From CAYGZQ01 sp964354375 [NCBI: uncultured Planctomycetota bacterium] (GTDB taxonomy: Bacteria; JAJVIF01; JAPKYR01), in NCBI GenBank assembly GCA_964354375.1, contig CAYGZQ010000024.1, positions 20,316 to 45,269 on the forward strand: 24,954 nt of DNA, given 5' to 3'. A program made the translations under genes and the position numbers. Of the stretch, positions 8,457 to 14,704 are shown one piece after another (the first letter of the stretch is position 1; each line of letters opens with the position of its first letter). The notes beneath the pieces were generated by a model. The model was given only the letters and a program-made list of their open reading frames with translations, was not told the DNA's origin and did not search any database.

Positions 8457-8732
8457 GACGGGTACGCAGACAGTGGAAGGCGGTCATGCGTCGAGAGCCA
8501 GGGAGCACGTGCAAGGGTGCTTCAAGTTTCCGGATGTCACCTGCAGACCCATGAAGGACCCTGACGTTCCTGCGGGGGAGGCTTGGAGGGGAGTAGAGTG
8601 TGCTGAGATCCGCTACCGCGTCATGAGTTTCACTGTCGATTTTGCACAAGAAGCCTGCTCCGGTGCGAAGGAAATATCGCCCGCCGGATCGTCTGAACAG
8701 TAGGGGCAACCCCCGTGGTTGCCCTTCATCTG
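8457..8732. other. Intergenic stretch without a recognisable gene
   Basis: After the propeller gene there is about 245 bases of non-repetitive sequence, then the first palindromic motif at 8701. A 76-residue open frame at 8473-8703 has no ribosome binding site, no recognisable domain and runs into the repeat, so I do not call it. Confidence 0.5.
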
Positions 8733-8862
8733 TCGTTGATTTCCGGGGGCAACCACGGTCGATTTCCAAGGGCAACCACGGGGGGTTGCCCCTACAAACG
8801 TTGTTGAAATCCGGGGGCAACCACGGTTGATTTCCAAGGGCAACCACAGGGGGTTGCCCCTA
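8701..8862. repeat. GGGGCAACC palindromic repeat cluster with a 68-bp period
   Basis: The stretch alternates GGGGGCAACCACGG and its complement GGGGGTTGCCCCTA. A unit beginning near 8733 recurs near 8801, 68 bases later, with a few changes. Bases 8743-8795 and 8811-8863 match at all but two positions. A partial unit lies at 8701-8726. The units can fold into long GC-rich hairpins. They lie just upstream of the ECF sigma factor promoter. Confidence 0.85.
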
Positions 8863-8875
8863 CTGGATTTGGGAC

Positions 8876-8904
8876 TTGAGGGAAGGGGAAAATCGTGAGA
8901 TAAT
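8876..8904 (+). promoter_or_regulatory. Sigma-70-like promoter for the ECF sigma factor gene
   Basis: TTGAGG (8876-8881) and GATAAT (8899-8904) are separated by 17 bases and match four and five of six consensus bases. The start codon of the sigma factor lies 100 bases downstream. It is a housekeeping-type promoter by pattern. I see no second, ECF-type promoter. Confidence 0.5.
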
Positions 8905-9003
8905 CTATATGGAAAAGTCTCGAACTCGTGAACCGCCGGACGGGTTCTGGTATCGAAGAAGTAGACAGAGCTAGTACCCATCCGGAGGGACTGGAGTTTC
9001 AGG

Positions 9004-9639
9004 ATGTCAGCCGAGCCCCAGGCCCCTCCAGAAGTGAGTGAGGGCCGCCAAATGATGGAGCGAGTTGCCACCTATGAAGGCGCAAGACCTGTCGACCGGG
9101 AAGAGGTCAGCAGGCGCCAGTTCGTAGCGCTTGTCGACGGCATCAAGACGGAGCTTTACAATTTCGCCCTCCGTCTGACCGGTTCCAGGGAAGAGGCTGA
9201 GGACCTTCTCCAGGAATCGTACTTCAAGGCTTTCAAGTACTTCCATCAGTTGCGAGAGGAAGGCAAGTTCAAGGAATGGATATTCCAGATCACTGCGAAC
9301 CAGTTCAAGAACTTCCTCCGCAAGAAGAAAAAGGAAAATACGTTTTATCAGGATGACAGCGAGTACCAGTTCATGGAGCCAGAGAAGGTTCACAGGAATC
9401 CGGACGAGCTGTACTACCAGAGTGATCGGAGCGAGATTGTGAAGCAGGCGCTCGAGACGATCAGTCCAAAGATGAGAAGCGTGCTGGTGCTGTTCGAGAT
9501 TGAGGGCTATTCGATAGAGGAGGTGGCCTCGACCCTCGGAATAAGTCGGGGCACAGTGAAGAGCCGACTCCATTATGCGAGGAGGAAGCTCAGGGAGATA
9601 CTGGAGACAGGGCATTTGAGGAACAGAATACATTTCTAG
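9004..9639 (+). CDS. ECF-type RNA polymerase sigma factor
   Basis: A 211-residue protein that directs RNA polymerase to a stress or envelope regulon. Region sigma-2 covers about residues 38-107 (LYNFALRLTGSREEAEDLLQ, ESYFKAFKYF, GKFKEWIFQITANQFKNFLR). Region sigma-4 covers about 145-200, with the helix-turn-helix SIEEVASTLGISRGTVKSRL. The linker is charged and variable, as usual for this family. An N-terminal extension of about 35 residues before sigma-2 is longer than typical. A second possible start lies at 9052 (MMERVA). The start at 9004 is favoured by GGAG about eight bases upstream. The downstream gene encodes a zinc-finger anti-sigma factor, so the activity is probably held in check at the membrane. 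The target regulon cannot be told from here. Confidence 0.95.
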   Translation: MSAEPQAPPEVSEGRQMMERVATYEGARPVDREEVSRRQFVALVDGIKTELYNFALRLTGSREEAEDLLQESYFKAFKYFHQLREEGKFKEWIFQITANQFKNFLRKKKKENTFYQDDSEYQFMEPEKVHRNPDELYYQSDRSEIVKQALETISPKMRSVLVLFEIEGYSIEEVASTLGISRGTVKSRLHYARRKLREILETGHLRNRIHF

Positions 9640-9706
9640 GGTGATCCAGGGGATTAGAGGGGTAAACCAGAAACGCTAAGGGTTGAAATCAGGCGAACAG
9701 GCAACG

Positions 9707-10330
9707 ATGAACAAGCAGAGCTGTAATCAGTCAGGTTGTAGACGATACCACGATCTCATTCAGAAGCGCCTCGACGGTGAAATCGGCCCCGAGGCGAATC
9801 GTGAGCTGGATGAGCACCTTGCCGTATGTCCGCTTTGTCTCGAGGAGCTTACGTCGTTCGCAACGGTGAAGGAAGCTCTGAGCGGAACGATGGGAAACTC
9901 CGCGGAGGTCCCGGACGGATTTTTTGAGGACCTGGCGGGGCAGCTCGACGAAGTGGAGCCGGCAAGAGGCTGGCAGGCGATTCTGGCTCATCCGTTCTTC
10001 ACCACCTACCGGAACATTGCGCTCGCTGCGACCAGTCTGGTTTTGGTCGCTGCTCTTACGATCAGCGTGGGGGCAGGCGCGGTGGGCCGGCTTCTCAAGC
10101 ACGATATGGGCGCACAGGGCGCCTCCGACTCGAGGGCCCTGATACTTACGAACAGCGGCGACAAGATGGTTCTGCCGGGCGACGCCGGGGAATCCGAGCA
10201 GTATGCGGCGGCGCTCGACGATCTGGAGCGGGCCTACAGGGAAGCCCAGGGTCAGGAGTCGGGCGAAAATGCCGAAGGTTACATTCACACCTCCTGGCAC
10301 GACGGGGAGAGCGCAACTCCCATACGATGA
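9707..10330 (+). CDS. Membrane-bound zinc-finger (zf-HC2) anti-sigma factor
   Basis: A 207-residue partner of the sigma factor 67 bases upstream. The cytoplasmic N-terminus has the anti-sigma zinc-binding pattern: Cys11, then His37-x3-Cys41-x2-Cys44 (EHLAVCPLCLEEL). One transmembrane segment at about 103-127 (NIALAATSLVLVAALTISVG) is followed by a periplasmic tail of about 80 residues. The family binds and inactivates its sigma factor until a signal releases it. An in-frame TTG at 9683 would add eight residues. ATG at 9707 is preferred because the protein then begins directly at the zinc-finger domain. The periplasmic tail has no known sensor domain. A terminator follows at 10361. Confidence 0.92.
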   Translation: MNKQSCNQSGCRRYHDLIQKRLDGEIGPEANRELDEHLAVCPLCLEELTSFATVKEALSGTMGNSAEVPDGFFEDLAGQLDEVEPARGWQAILAHPFFTTYRNIALAATSLVLVAALTISVGAGAVGRLLKHDMGAQGASDSRALILTNSGDKMVLPGDAGESEQYAAALDDLERAYREAQGQESGENAEGYIHTSWHDGESATPIR

Positions 10331-10360
10331 ACACGCCTGACAATCCGGCAGGATGTTCCG

Positions 10361-10384
10361 ACCGAGGAGGTTCCTCGGTTTTTC
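10361..10384 (+). terminator. Rho-independent terminator after the sigma/anti-sigma operon
   Basis: ACCGAGGA (10361-10368) pairs perfectly with TCCTCGGT (10372-10379) around a 3-base loop. TTTTT follows (10379-10383). It sits 31 bases after the anti-sigma stop and 30 bases before the next gene. Confidence 0.85.
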
Positions 10385-10413
10385 TGATGTCGCCGAAGGA
10401 AGCTTTATAGACC

Positions 10414-11622
10414 ATGCATCCGCCTCTCAGAACAATGTCGCGCCTCCTTTTCGGCCTCTGTGCCCTTCTCACTCTGGTTTTCCTGAGCGGGCGGCTTGGC
10501 GCGCAGGAATGGGAGGAGGGATTCCCGGTAAGGATTTCCTACCAGGAGCTCGAAGGCGAGGACTACGGAAGCGCGGATGTAACGCTCATGATGACCTTCC
10601 CCGTGGGGACTCCGCTGCTGGCCCGCGAAACGGCCCTCGGCAGCGCCCTGTCGGCCCTGCAGGACATCTGGAACGTGGAGAGCGTTCACGAGGATGTGCG
10701 CGGCTTCCTGGGTCCGGTGATCCCCATGGACGTCCAGAGGGCCGTGTCGCAGATCAGCGGCGCTGCCTTCATTGTCGCTCTGACCGACGAATTCGAGACG
10801 GTGGGTGACGCGGGATACTCCAGGTTTCAGACCGATGTGCAGGTGGCGAATGCTGAGCGGATCGAGATCCCCAGACGATCATCGGGCGGCCAGTACCCCG
10901 ACGCTCCTCGCTTTTTCGCGTGGGTAATCGGCAACGGCTGGCCGGAGGGCGAGACCGGTCACGAGAACTGGGTCATCGCCTCGCTGGTCAATTACTCCGC
11001 CTCCGTTTTGAGTTTCCGAAGCGAGCTTGGGAGGTTTCCCGATTCGCTTGCCGATCTCAGGGAGGCCGGTCATGTGCTGATCGAGCCCCTGAATCCATAC
11101 AATGGAGAGCCGGTGAGGGAAGTGACAAGCGCGAGCGCCGGTAACATATCGTACCAGTACATCGACAACAATCGAGTGGTGCTGATGACCTGGATTCGTG
11201 TCGGCGATCAACTGGACATGGTCCGTCGGGAGATCAATGTCTCCCCTGCGGGAGCATATGACCTCCTGTACCGTCAGACCGCCGGGCTGTCCGAGACCGA
11301 CAAACAGGTCGCCCGCTACATTTTCCAGATTTCGCAGATACTTAACGAGTACTACTACCAGAACCTCGATCTGCCCTATCGGGTTCCCCAGTGCGAGGCG
11401 GAGGGTTTCGCCTACGTGAGCTTCCTGAACCCGTACACGCAAGACGATGTGCAGCAGGCCGACAGCCTCGCCACGATAACGGCAGGCGACTATAGATACT
11501 CGCGCATCTCCTCATCCTCGTATTTCCTCATCGGCTACGGCGGGCAGGGTCAGGGAATCCTGAGCATCAGCAAGGACTTCAGCGAAAGCGGACTGGAGCT
11601 CGGGACGCTTCGGACAAGGTAG
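10414..11622 (+). CDS. Secreted protein with two pseudopilin-like C-terminal domains
   Basis: A 402-residue protein with a signal peptide (residues 1-30, LLFGLCALLTLVFLSGRLGA, cut before QEWEE). Residues 31-160 are of unknown type. Residues 185-262 and 300-388 appear to be two copies of one domain: a helix (VNYSASVLSFRSELGRFPDS; IFQISQILNEYYYQNLDLPY), then L-N-P-Y (EPLNPYNGEPV; FLNPYTQDDV), then beta strands (GNISYQYIDNNRVVLMTW; GDYRYSRISSSSYFLIGY). The helix, G-x-(F/Y)-P, DPW-like turn and Y-x-Y strand layout recalls the globular part of GspG-type pseudopilins, but the prepilin leader and hydrophobic N-terminal helix are missing. Start 10414 is preferred over 10435 because GAAGGAAG lies upstream. 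It lies beyond the terminator of the sigma operon, so it is probably transcribed separately. Function unknown. Confidence 0.82.
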   Translation: MHPPLRTMSRLLFGLCALLTLVFLSGRLGAQEWEEGFPVRISYQELEGEDYGSADVTLMMTFPVGTPLLARETALGSALSALQDIWNVESVHEDVRGFLGPVIPMDVQRAVSQISGAAFIVALTDEFETVGDAGYSRFQTDVQVANAERIEIPRRSSGGQYPDAPRFFAWVIGNGWPEGETGHENWVIASLVNYSASVLSFRSELGRFPDSLADLREAGHVLIEPLNPYNGEPVREVTSASAGNISYQYIDNNRVVLMTWIRVGDQLDMVRREINVSPAGAYDLLYRQTAGLSETDKQVARYIFQISQILNEYYYQNLDLPYRVPQCEAEGFAYVSFLNPYTQDDVQQADSLATITAGDYRYSRISSSSYFLIGYGGQGQGILSISKDFSESGLELGTLRTR

Positions 11623-11640
11623 CATCTGCATCCTGGGGCT

Positions 11641-11849
11641 GTTGAAGAACCTATTTCGATGCCTGATTGGGTGGCACCCTCAGGCGGAAAGACTGCGCGA
11701 GCAGGCTTTCTGCCTGGGGGTGTTCGATCTGCTAATCCCTCTATTCGTGAGACACTCAGGTGATTAGTCCAGCACCCCCAGGCTCGAAGACTCGCCTGAG
11801 GGTGCCACGCCTCATATGCTCTACTTGGGCGAAATGGGACTTCTTCAAC
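11641..11849. repeat. 209-bp imperfect inverted-repeat element
   Basis: The ends GTTGAAGAA (11641-11649) and TTCTTCAAC (11841-11849) are perfect complements. Further in, gtggcaccctcaggcg (11671-11686) pairs perfectly with 11793-11808, and GCCTGGGGGTG (11712-11722) with 11773-11783. The whole can fold into one long interrupted hairpin. No open frame of note lies inside, so it resembles a non-coding MITE-like element. It starts 19 bases after the stop of the upstream gene. Confidence 0.85.
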
Positions 11850-11875
11850 ACACCCTCCTGCACATGGTTCTTCTT

Positions 11876-11947
11876 CCGGGTCCGCCGCTTTTCTAAGCGG
11901 CATCTTCTTATTCAATAAGATGCCGACTGGAAAGTCGGCGGACCCGG
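11876..11947 (+). repeat. Cloverleaf-like structured repeat, copy 1
   Basis: These 72 bases divide exactly into a closing stem and three hairpins. CCGGGTCCG (11876-11884) pairs with CGGACCCGG (11939-11947). Hairpin 1 is CCGCTT-TTCT-AAGCGG (11885-11900). Hairpin 2 is 11901-11922, with CATCTT pairing with AAGATG. Hairpin 3 is CCGACT-GGAA-AGTCGG (11923-11938). A second copy in the same orientation lies at 14562-14631. It stands 61 bases before the HAD-like gene. Confidence 0.85.
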
Positions 11948-12008
11948 AGGGAACCGCCTTCGGCAGATGTGTGACCTCCCGACCATCGCGTGATATACTC
12001 CACCGATC

Positions 12009-12719
12009 ATGTTGAGCGATGCTCCCCTGAGGGCGATTCTCTTTGACGTCGGCGGACCTCTGATCGACGAAAGGCCCGACTATGCGTTCGAGATCGAAGG
12101 GGTGCGACAGATCCTGTCCGAGGAGCTTGGGCGGCAGGTCGAGCTGTCCGAAGTGATCGATGCCCTTCAGCATGCGATCGCGTCGTGGTCTCCCAGCATC
12201 GCCAAATCAGCGCTGTGGCACTTCCTCAAGCCGGACGTTGAGAGAACAAAAGCTGCGTACCGGGAGGTCGTTGCGCGGTTTTTCGGACGGAATGAAGATG
12301 TTCTGCTCATGGAGGGCGTCACGGAAATCGTCCCGATCCTGGCGCAAAGATACAAGCTGGCCCTCGCCGGTAACCAGCCCGAGCAGACAAAGGAGAAACT
12401 TGCCAGGACCGGCCTGATGGAGTATTTCGCGTCTGCAGCAGTAAGTGCGGACATCGGCTTCTCGAAGCCCGACAGCCGCTTTTTCCTCGAGATCTGCAGG
12501 CGTATCGAGGAGCCTCCCGAGAACTGCTGCATGGTGGGCGACAGGCTGGACAACGATATCTACCCTGCCAACGTGCTCGGGATGCGGACCATCCGGATCA
12601 GGATCGGTCCGCATGCCACTCAGCAGCCCAGGATTCCCGAGGATGTGCCCGACGCGACGATCGAGCACATGTCGCGCGTGCCCGAAATCATCGAGGGTTG
12701 GCGGAAGCTGAAGGGCTAG
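12009..12719 (+). CDS. HAD-superfamily hydrolase, Cap type I
   Basis: A 236-residue cytoplasmic protein with the haloacid-dehalogenase fold. Motif I is ILFDVGGPLID, with the nucleophile Asp13. The usual second Asp (D-x-D) is replaced by Gly15. Motif II is LALAGNQ, with Gly121-Asn122 where Ser/Thr-Asn is usual. Motif III is Lys153 in GFSKPDSRFF, and motif IV is MVGDRLDNDI (Asp178, Asp183). A helical cap lies between motifs I and II (about residues 20-100). The family contains phosphatases, dehalogenases and related enzymes, and the substrate cannot be told. Loss of the second Asp, which serves as acid/base in phosphatases, leaves open whether it is a typical phosphatase. No strong ribosome binding site precedes ATG 12009, but motif I starts at once, so the start is probably right. 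The DUF401-type gene follows. Confidence 0.9.
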   Translation: MLSDAPLRAILFDVGGPLIDERPDYAFEIEGVRQILSEELGRQVELSEVIDALQHAIASWSPSIAKSALWHFLKPDVERTKAAYREVVARFFGRNEDVLLMEGVTEIVPILAQRYKLALAGNQPEQTKEKLARTGLMEYFASAAVSADIGFSKPDSRFFLEICRRIEEPPENCCMVGDRLDNDIYPANVLGMRTIRIRIGPHATQQPRIPEDVPDATIEHMSRVPEIIEGWRKLKG

Positions 12720-12795
12720 TCGAGCGGAAGGAAGGATCGATCCCATAGTCACTGTAATCAAGATCGTCGCGATTCTGGGCATTCTCTACTTTCTC

Positions 12796-14052
12796 GTGAG
12801 AAAGAAAATGGAGCTTGGGCTTGCGCTGGCGATCTGCGCCGTCGCCACGGGCATCCTCTTTCTTGTCCCTCCCCTGAAGTTCCTGCAGAGCGTCCTGTTC
12901 ACCACGTTCAACAAGAATTACCTGGCCGATATCGATAAGTGGTCCATCCTCGACAAGCACTTCTGGATGCTTCTCAACCCCGACACATGGACAGTGCTCA
13001 TGCTGGTTGTTTTCATTCTCATTCTCTCGAGCAGCATGAAGAAGGCGGGCGCGCTGGACGACCTGGTGGGGTCGGTGAGAAGCATGTTCATCGACAATCG
13101 GTTCACCATAGGCGCGCTTCCGGCGATGATCGGACTCCTGCCCATGCCGGGAGGGGCGTTGTTCTCGGCGCCGATGATCGACGGCCTGGCGGACGAGGCG
13201 GAGCTGTCGAAGGAGGATCGCACCTTCCTCAATTACTGGTTCCGTCATGTCTGGGAGTATTGCTACCCTCTCTATCCGGGGCTCATTCTGGAGTCGGCGA
13301 TTATCGGCGTCGATCTGAGCAGGCTGACTGCGTACCAGTTCCCCTTGAGCCTTGCTGCGATCCTCGGGGGCTCGATTTTCGGCCTGCTTCGAGTACGCAA
13401 GCATTTCAAGCCGTTTCTTCGCGGCCCGGAGCTTCGAGTACAGCTCGTCCGATTCCTGAAAGGCTTCTGGCCGATTCTGCTGATCATCATCGGACTGATG
13501 GGATTCAGAATCGGGACGTTCGTCTTCAAACCACCGTTCCTGCTGGTCCTGTTGATCGTAGTTGTGCTGTTCGGGATAATCCGCATCGGACCGCGGAAAT
13601 TCCCGCTTCTTGCTCTGAGATCGCTCGACTACAAGCTGATCGGCACGATCTACGCGGTCCTCGTGTTCAAGGACATCATCCTGGCGAGCGGCGCGGTCAC
13701 CGAACTGGAACACGTTTTCCAGCAATGGGGAGTGCCGCCGATCGCGGCCTTCATGATCCTGCCGCTTCTCATCGGCTATCTTACGGGGATCACCCACTCC
13801 TACGTCAGCGTGGCGTTCCCCCTTCTGCTTCCGTTCTTCATGGGGCCGGGCGGGGAGATCGACCTGGCGAAGGTGCAGCTTGCCTATTCCTTCGGTTTCA
13901 TCGGGATCATCCTCTCTCCCGTTCATCTGTGCCTGGTGCTGTCGACCAAATACTACAAGTCAAACATGAACGAGGTGTACAAGCGCATGATTCCGCCCAT
14001 CGTTGTGCTGGCGCTTGTGTCGCTGGCGGTGTATTTCGTTCTGAAGACCTAG
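12796..14052 (+). CDS. DUF401-family integral membrane protein, N-terminus probably longer
   Basis: A 418-residue, very hydrophobic protein with about ten transmembrane segments. It carries the DUF401 hallmark LPMPGGALFSAPMID (residues 115-129). Its topology resembles permeases of the citrate/gluconate transporter class, and its substrate is not known. The start given is a GTG at 12796 (RKKMELG), but it falls just after a hydrophobic segment that is in frame and uninterrupted (IVTVIKIVAILGILYFLV, from about 12745). A good Shine-Dalgarno sequence (GGAAGGA, 12727-12733) lies upstream of an ATA codon at 12745, where ATG would be expected. The real protein therefore probably begins near 12745, with an unusual start codon or a base change. 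The gene begins shortly after the HAD-like gene and may be co-transcribed with it. Confidence 0.88.
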   Translation: MRKKMELGLALAICAVATGILFLVPPLKFLQSVLFTTFNKNYLADIDKWSILDKHFWMLLNPDTWTVLMLVVFILILSSSMKKAGALDDLVGSVRSMFIDNRFTIGALPAMIGLLPMPGGALFSAPMIDGLADEAELSKEDRTFLNYWFRHVWEYCYPLYPGLILESAIIGVDLSRLTAYQFPLSLAAILGGSIFGLLRVRKHFKPFLRGPELRVQLVRFLKGFWPILLIIIGLMGFRIGTFVFKPPFLLVLLIVVVLFGIIRIGPRKFPLLALRSLDYKLIGTIYAVLVFKDIILASGAVTELEHVFQQWGVPPIAAFMILPLLIGYLTGITHSYVSVAFPLLLPFFMGPGGEIDLAKVQLAYSFGFIGIILSPVHLCLVLSTKYYKSNMNEVYKRMIPPIVVLALVSLAVYFVLKT

Positions 14053-14086
14053 CCGGATGCCTCGCGGCGCCCGGTTATTCCTGTAG

Positions 14087-14106
14087 GGGCACGGCATGCC
14101 GTGCCC
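14087..14106. repeat. 20-base perfect palindrome
   Basis: gggcacggcatgccgtgccc is identical to its reverse complement. It lies 35 bases after the stop of the membrane protein gene, within CTGTAGGGGC...GCCCTTTC. Without a T-run it is not a standard terminator. It is the first in a patch of palindromes that fills 14053-14704. Confidence 0.85.
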
Positions 14107-14221
14107 TTTCGCAAATGCAGCGTGAATGGCGCGATCGAATGTTCGCGGCAATATATGGTATGATGGTATGGGTAGCGACTGCCCAACTGTGCCGGGTGGC
14201 CGTCACAAGCGGAGCGACCTG

Positions 14222-14265
14222 TCCGCCATAGCTTCAGCGAAGGCGGGAGCGTAGCTTGTGGCGGA
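14222..14265. repeat. Imperfect inverted repeat
   Basis: TCCGCCA (14222-14228) pairs with TGGCGGA (14259-14265), and TAGCT pairs with AGCTT with one mismatch. The interior is CAGCGAAGGCGGGAGCG. It belongs to the palindrome patch between the membrane protein gene and DAHP synthase. No gene was found there. Confidence 0.6.
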
Positions 14266-14287
14266 TTCGTCTTGATGGAGAGCACTT

Positions 14288-14326
14288 CACCCACAGCCTA
14301 CGCTTCGCTTCGGCTGTGGGCGCCAC
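14288..14326 (-). repeat. Rim-and-hairpin repeat, copy 3 (reverse orientation)
   Basis: Read on the minus strand it opens GTGGCGCCCACAGCC and closes GGCTGTGGGTG. The arms CCCACAGCC and GGCTGTGGG are perfect complements. The rim matches the elements at 86-131 and 17914-17951 while the stem and loop sequences differ. Confidence 0.7.
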
Positions 14327-14363
14327 CCGTCTTTCGGATCGGAAGAAAGTCACCTGCGGATTG

Positions 14364-14488
14364 ATACCCCCCCTATAATCCCCCCCAAGGGGGGGATGGT
14401 GTTCTTTGAAGGGCGCATCAATCTTGGGCTAGCGAACAAGTTGACATATAAACCGTCCCCCCCTTGGGGGGGACTACAGGGGGGGTAT
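14364..14488. repeat. 125-bp element with poly-C/poly-G terminal inverted repeats
   Basis: The left end reads ATACCCCCCCTATAATCC and then a C-run. The right end read in reverse is ATACCCCCCCTGTAGTCC and then a C-run, with two mismatches in 23 bases. Each end also contains its own small palindrome (CCCCCCC-AA-GGGGGGG type). About 60 unique bases lie between and hold no gene. A single end of the same type occurs at 17853-17889. Confidence 0.8.
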
Positions 14489-14561
14489 AGACTATTCTCC
14501 GCTTCATCTCAGCCTGAGCCCGGCACCCGGGAAAGTCGCCGGACCTGGCAAGAGCATTCTT

Positions 14562-14631
14562 CCGGGTGCGCCGCCTTTCTAGGCGGCATCTTCTGATCGA
14601 TTAGAGCCGACTGGAAAGTCGGCGGACCCGG
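14562..14631 (+). repeat. Cloverleaf-like structured repeat, copy 2
   Basis: The layout is that of 11876-11947. CCGGGTGCG (14562-14570) pairs with CGGACCCGG (14623-14631) with one mismatch. Hairpin 1 is CCGCCT-TTCT-AGGCGG (14571-14586). The middle arm is TCTGATCGATTAGA (14591-14604). Hairpin 3 is CCGACT-GGAA-AGTCGG (14607-14622). Hairpin 1 differs from copy 1 by a T-A to C-G pair exchange, so pairing is kept. A degenerate right half (GGAAAGTCGCCGGACCTGG, 14530-14548) lies just upstream. The element stands 73 bases before aroF. Confidence 0.85.
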
Positions 14632-14704
14632 GCCGAATTGAAAATCCGACCGAATCGCGCTACTCTTTCCCCGCTGCGGCGGACGGCTGCAGCGTGTTTT
14701 TGCT

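Noticed and set aside
8473-8703. Open reading frame of 76 residues
   Set aside because: No ribosome binding site, no domain, and it ends in the palindromic repeat.
8701-8862. CRISPR-like array in the GGGGCAACC repeats
   Set aside because: There are only two full units, each internally palindromic. The sequence between them is also repeated, so there are no spacers.
12939-14231. 430-residue frame overlapping the DUF401-type gene on the same strand
   Set aside because: Its product is low in hydrophobic content and rich in Arg/His/Pro in the way of a shifted frame, while the DUF401 frame has clear family motifs.
14441-14452. TTGACA followed by TATAAA as a promoter
   Set aside because: The two boxes are directly joined, without the 16-18 base spacer, and lie inside a repeat element.
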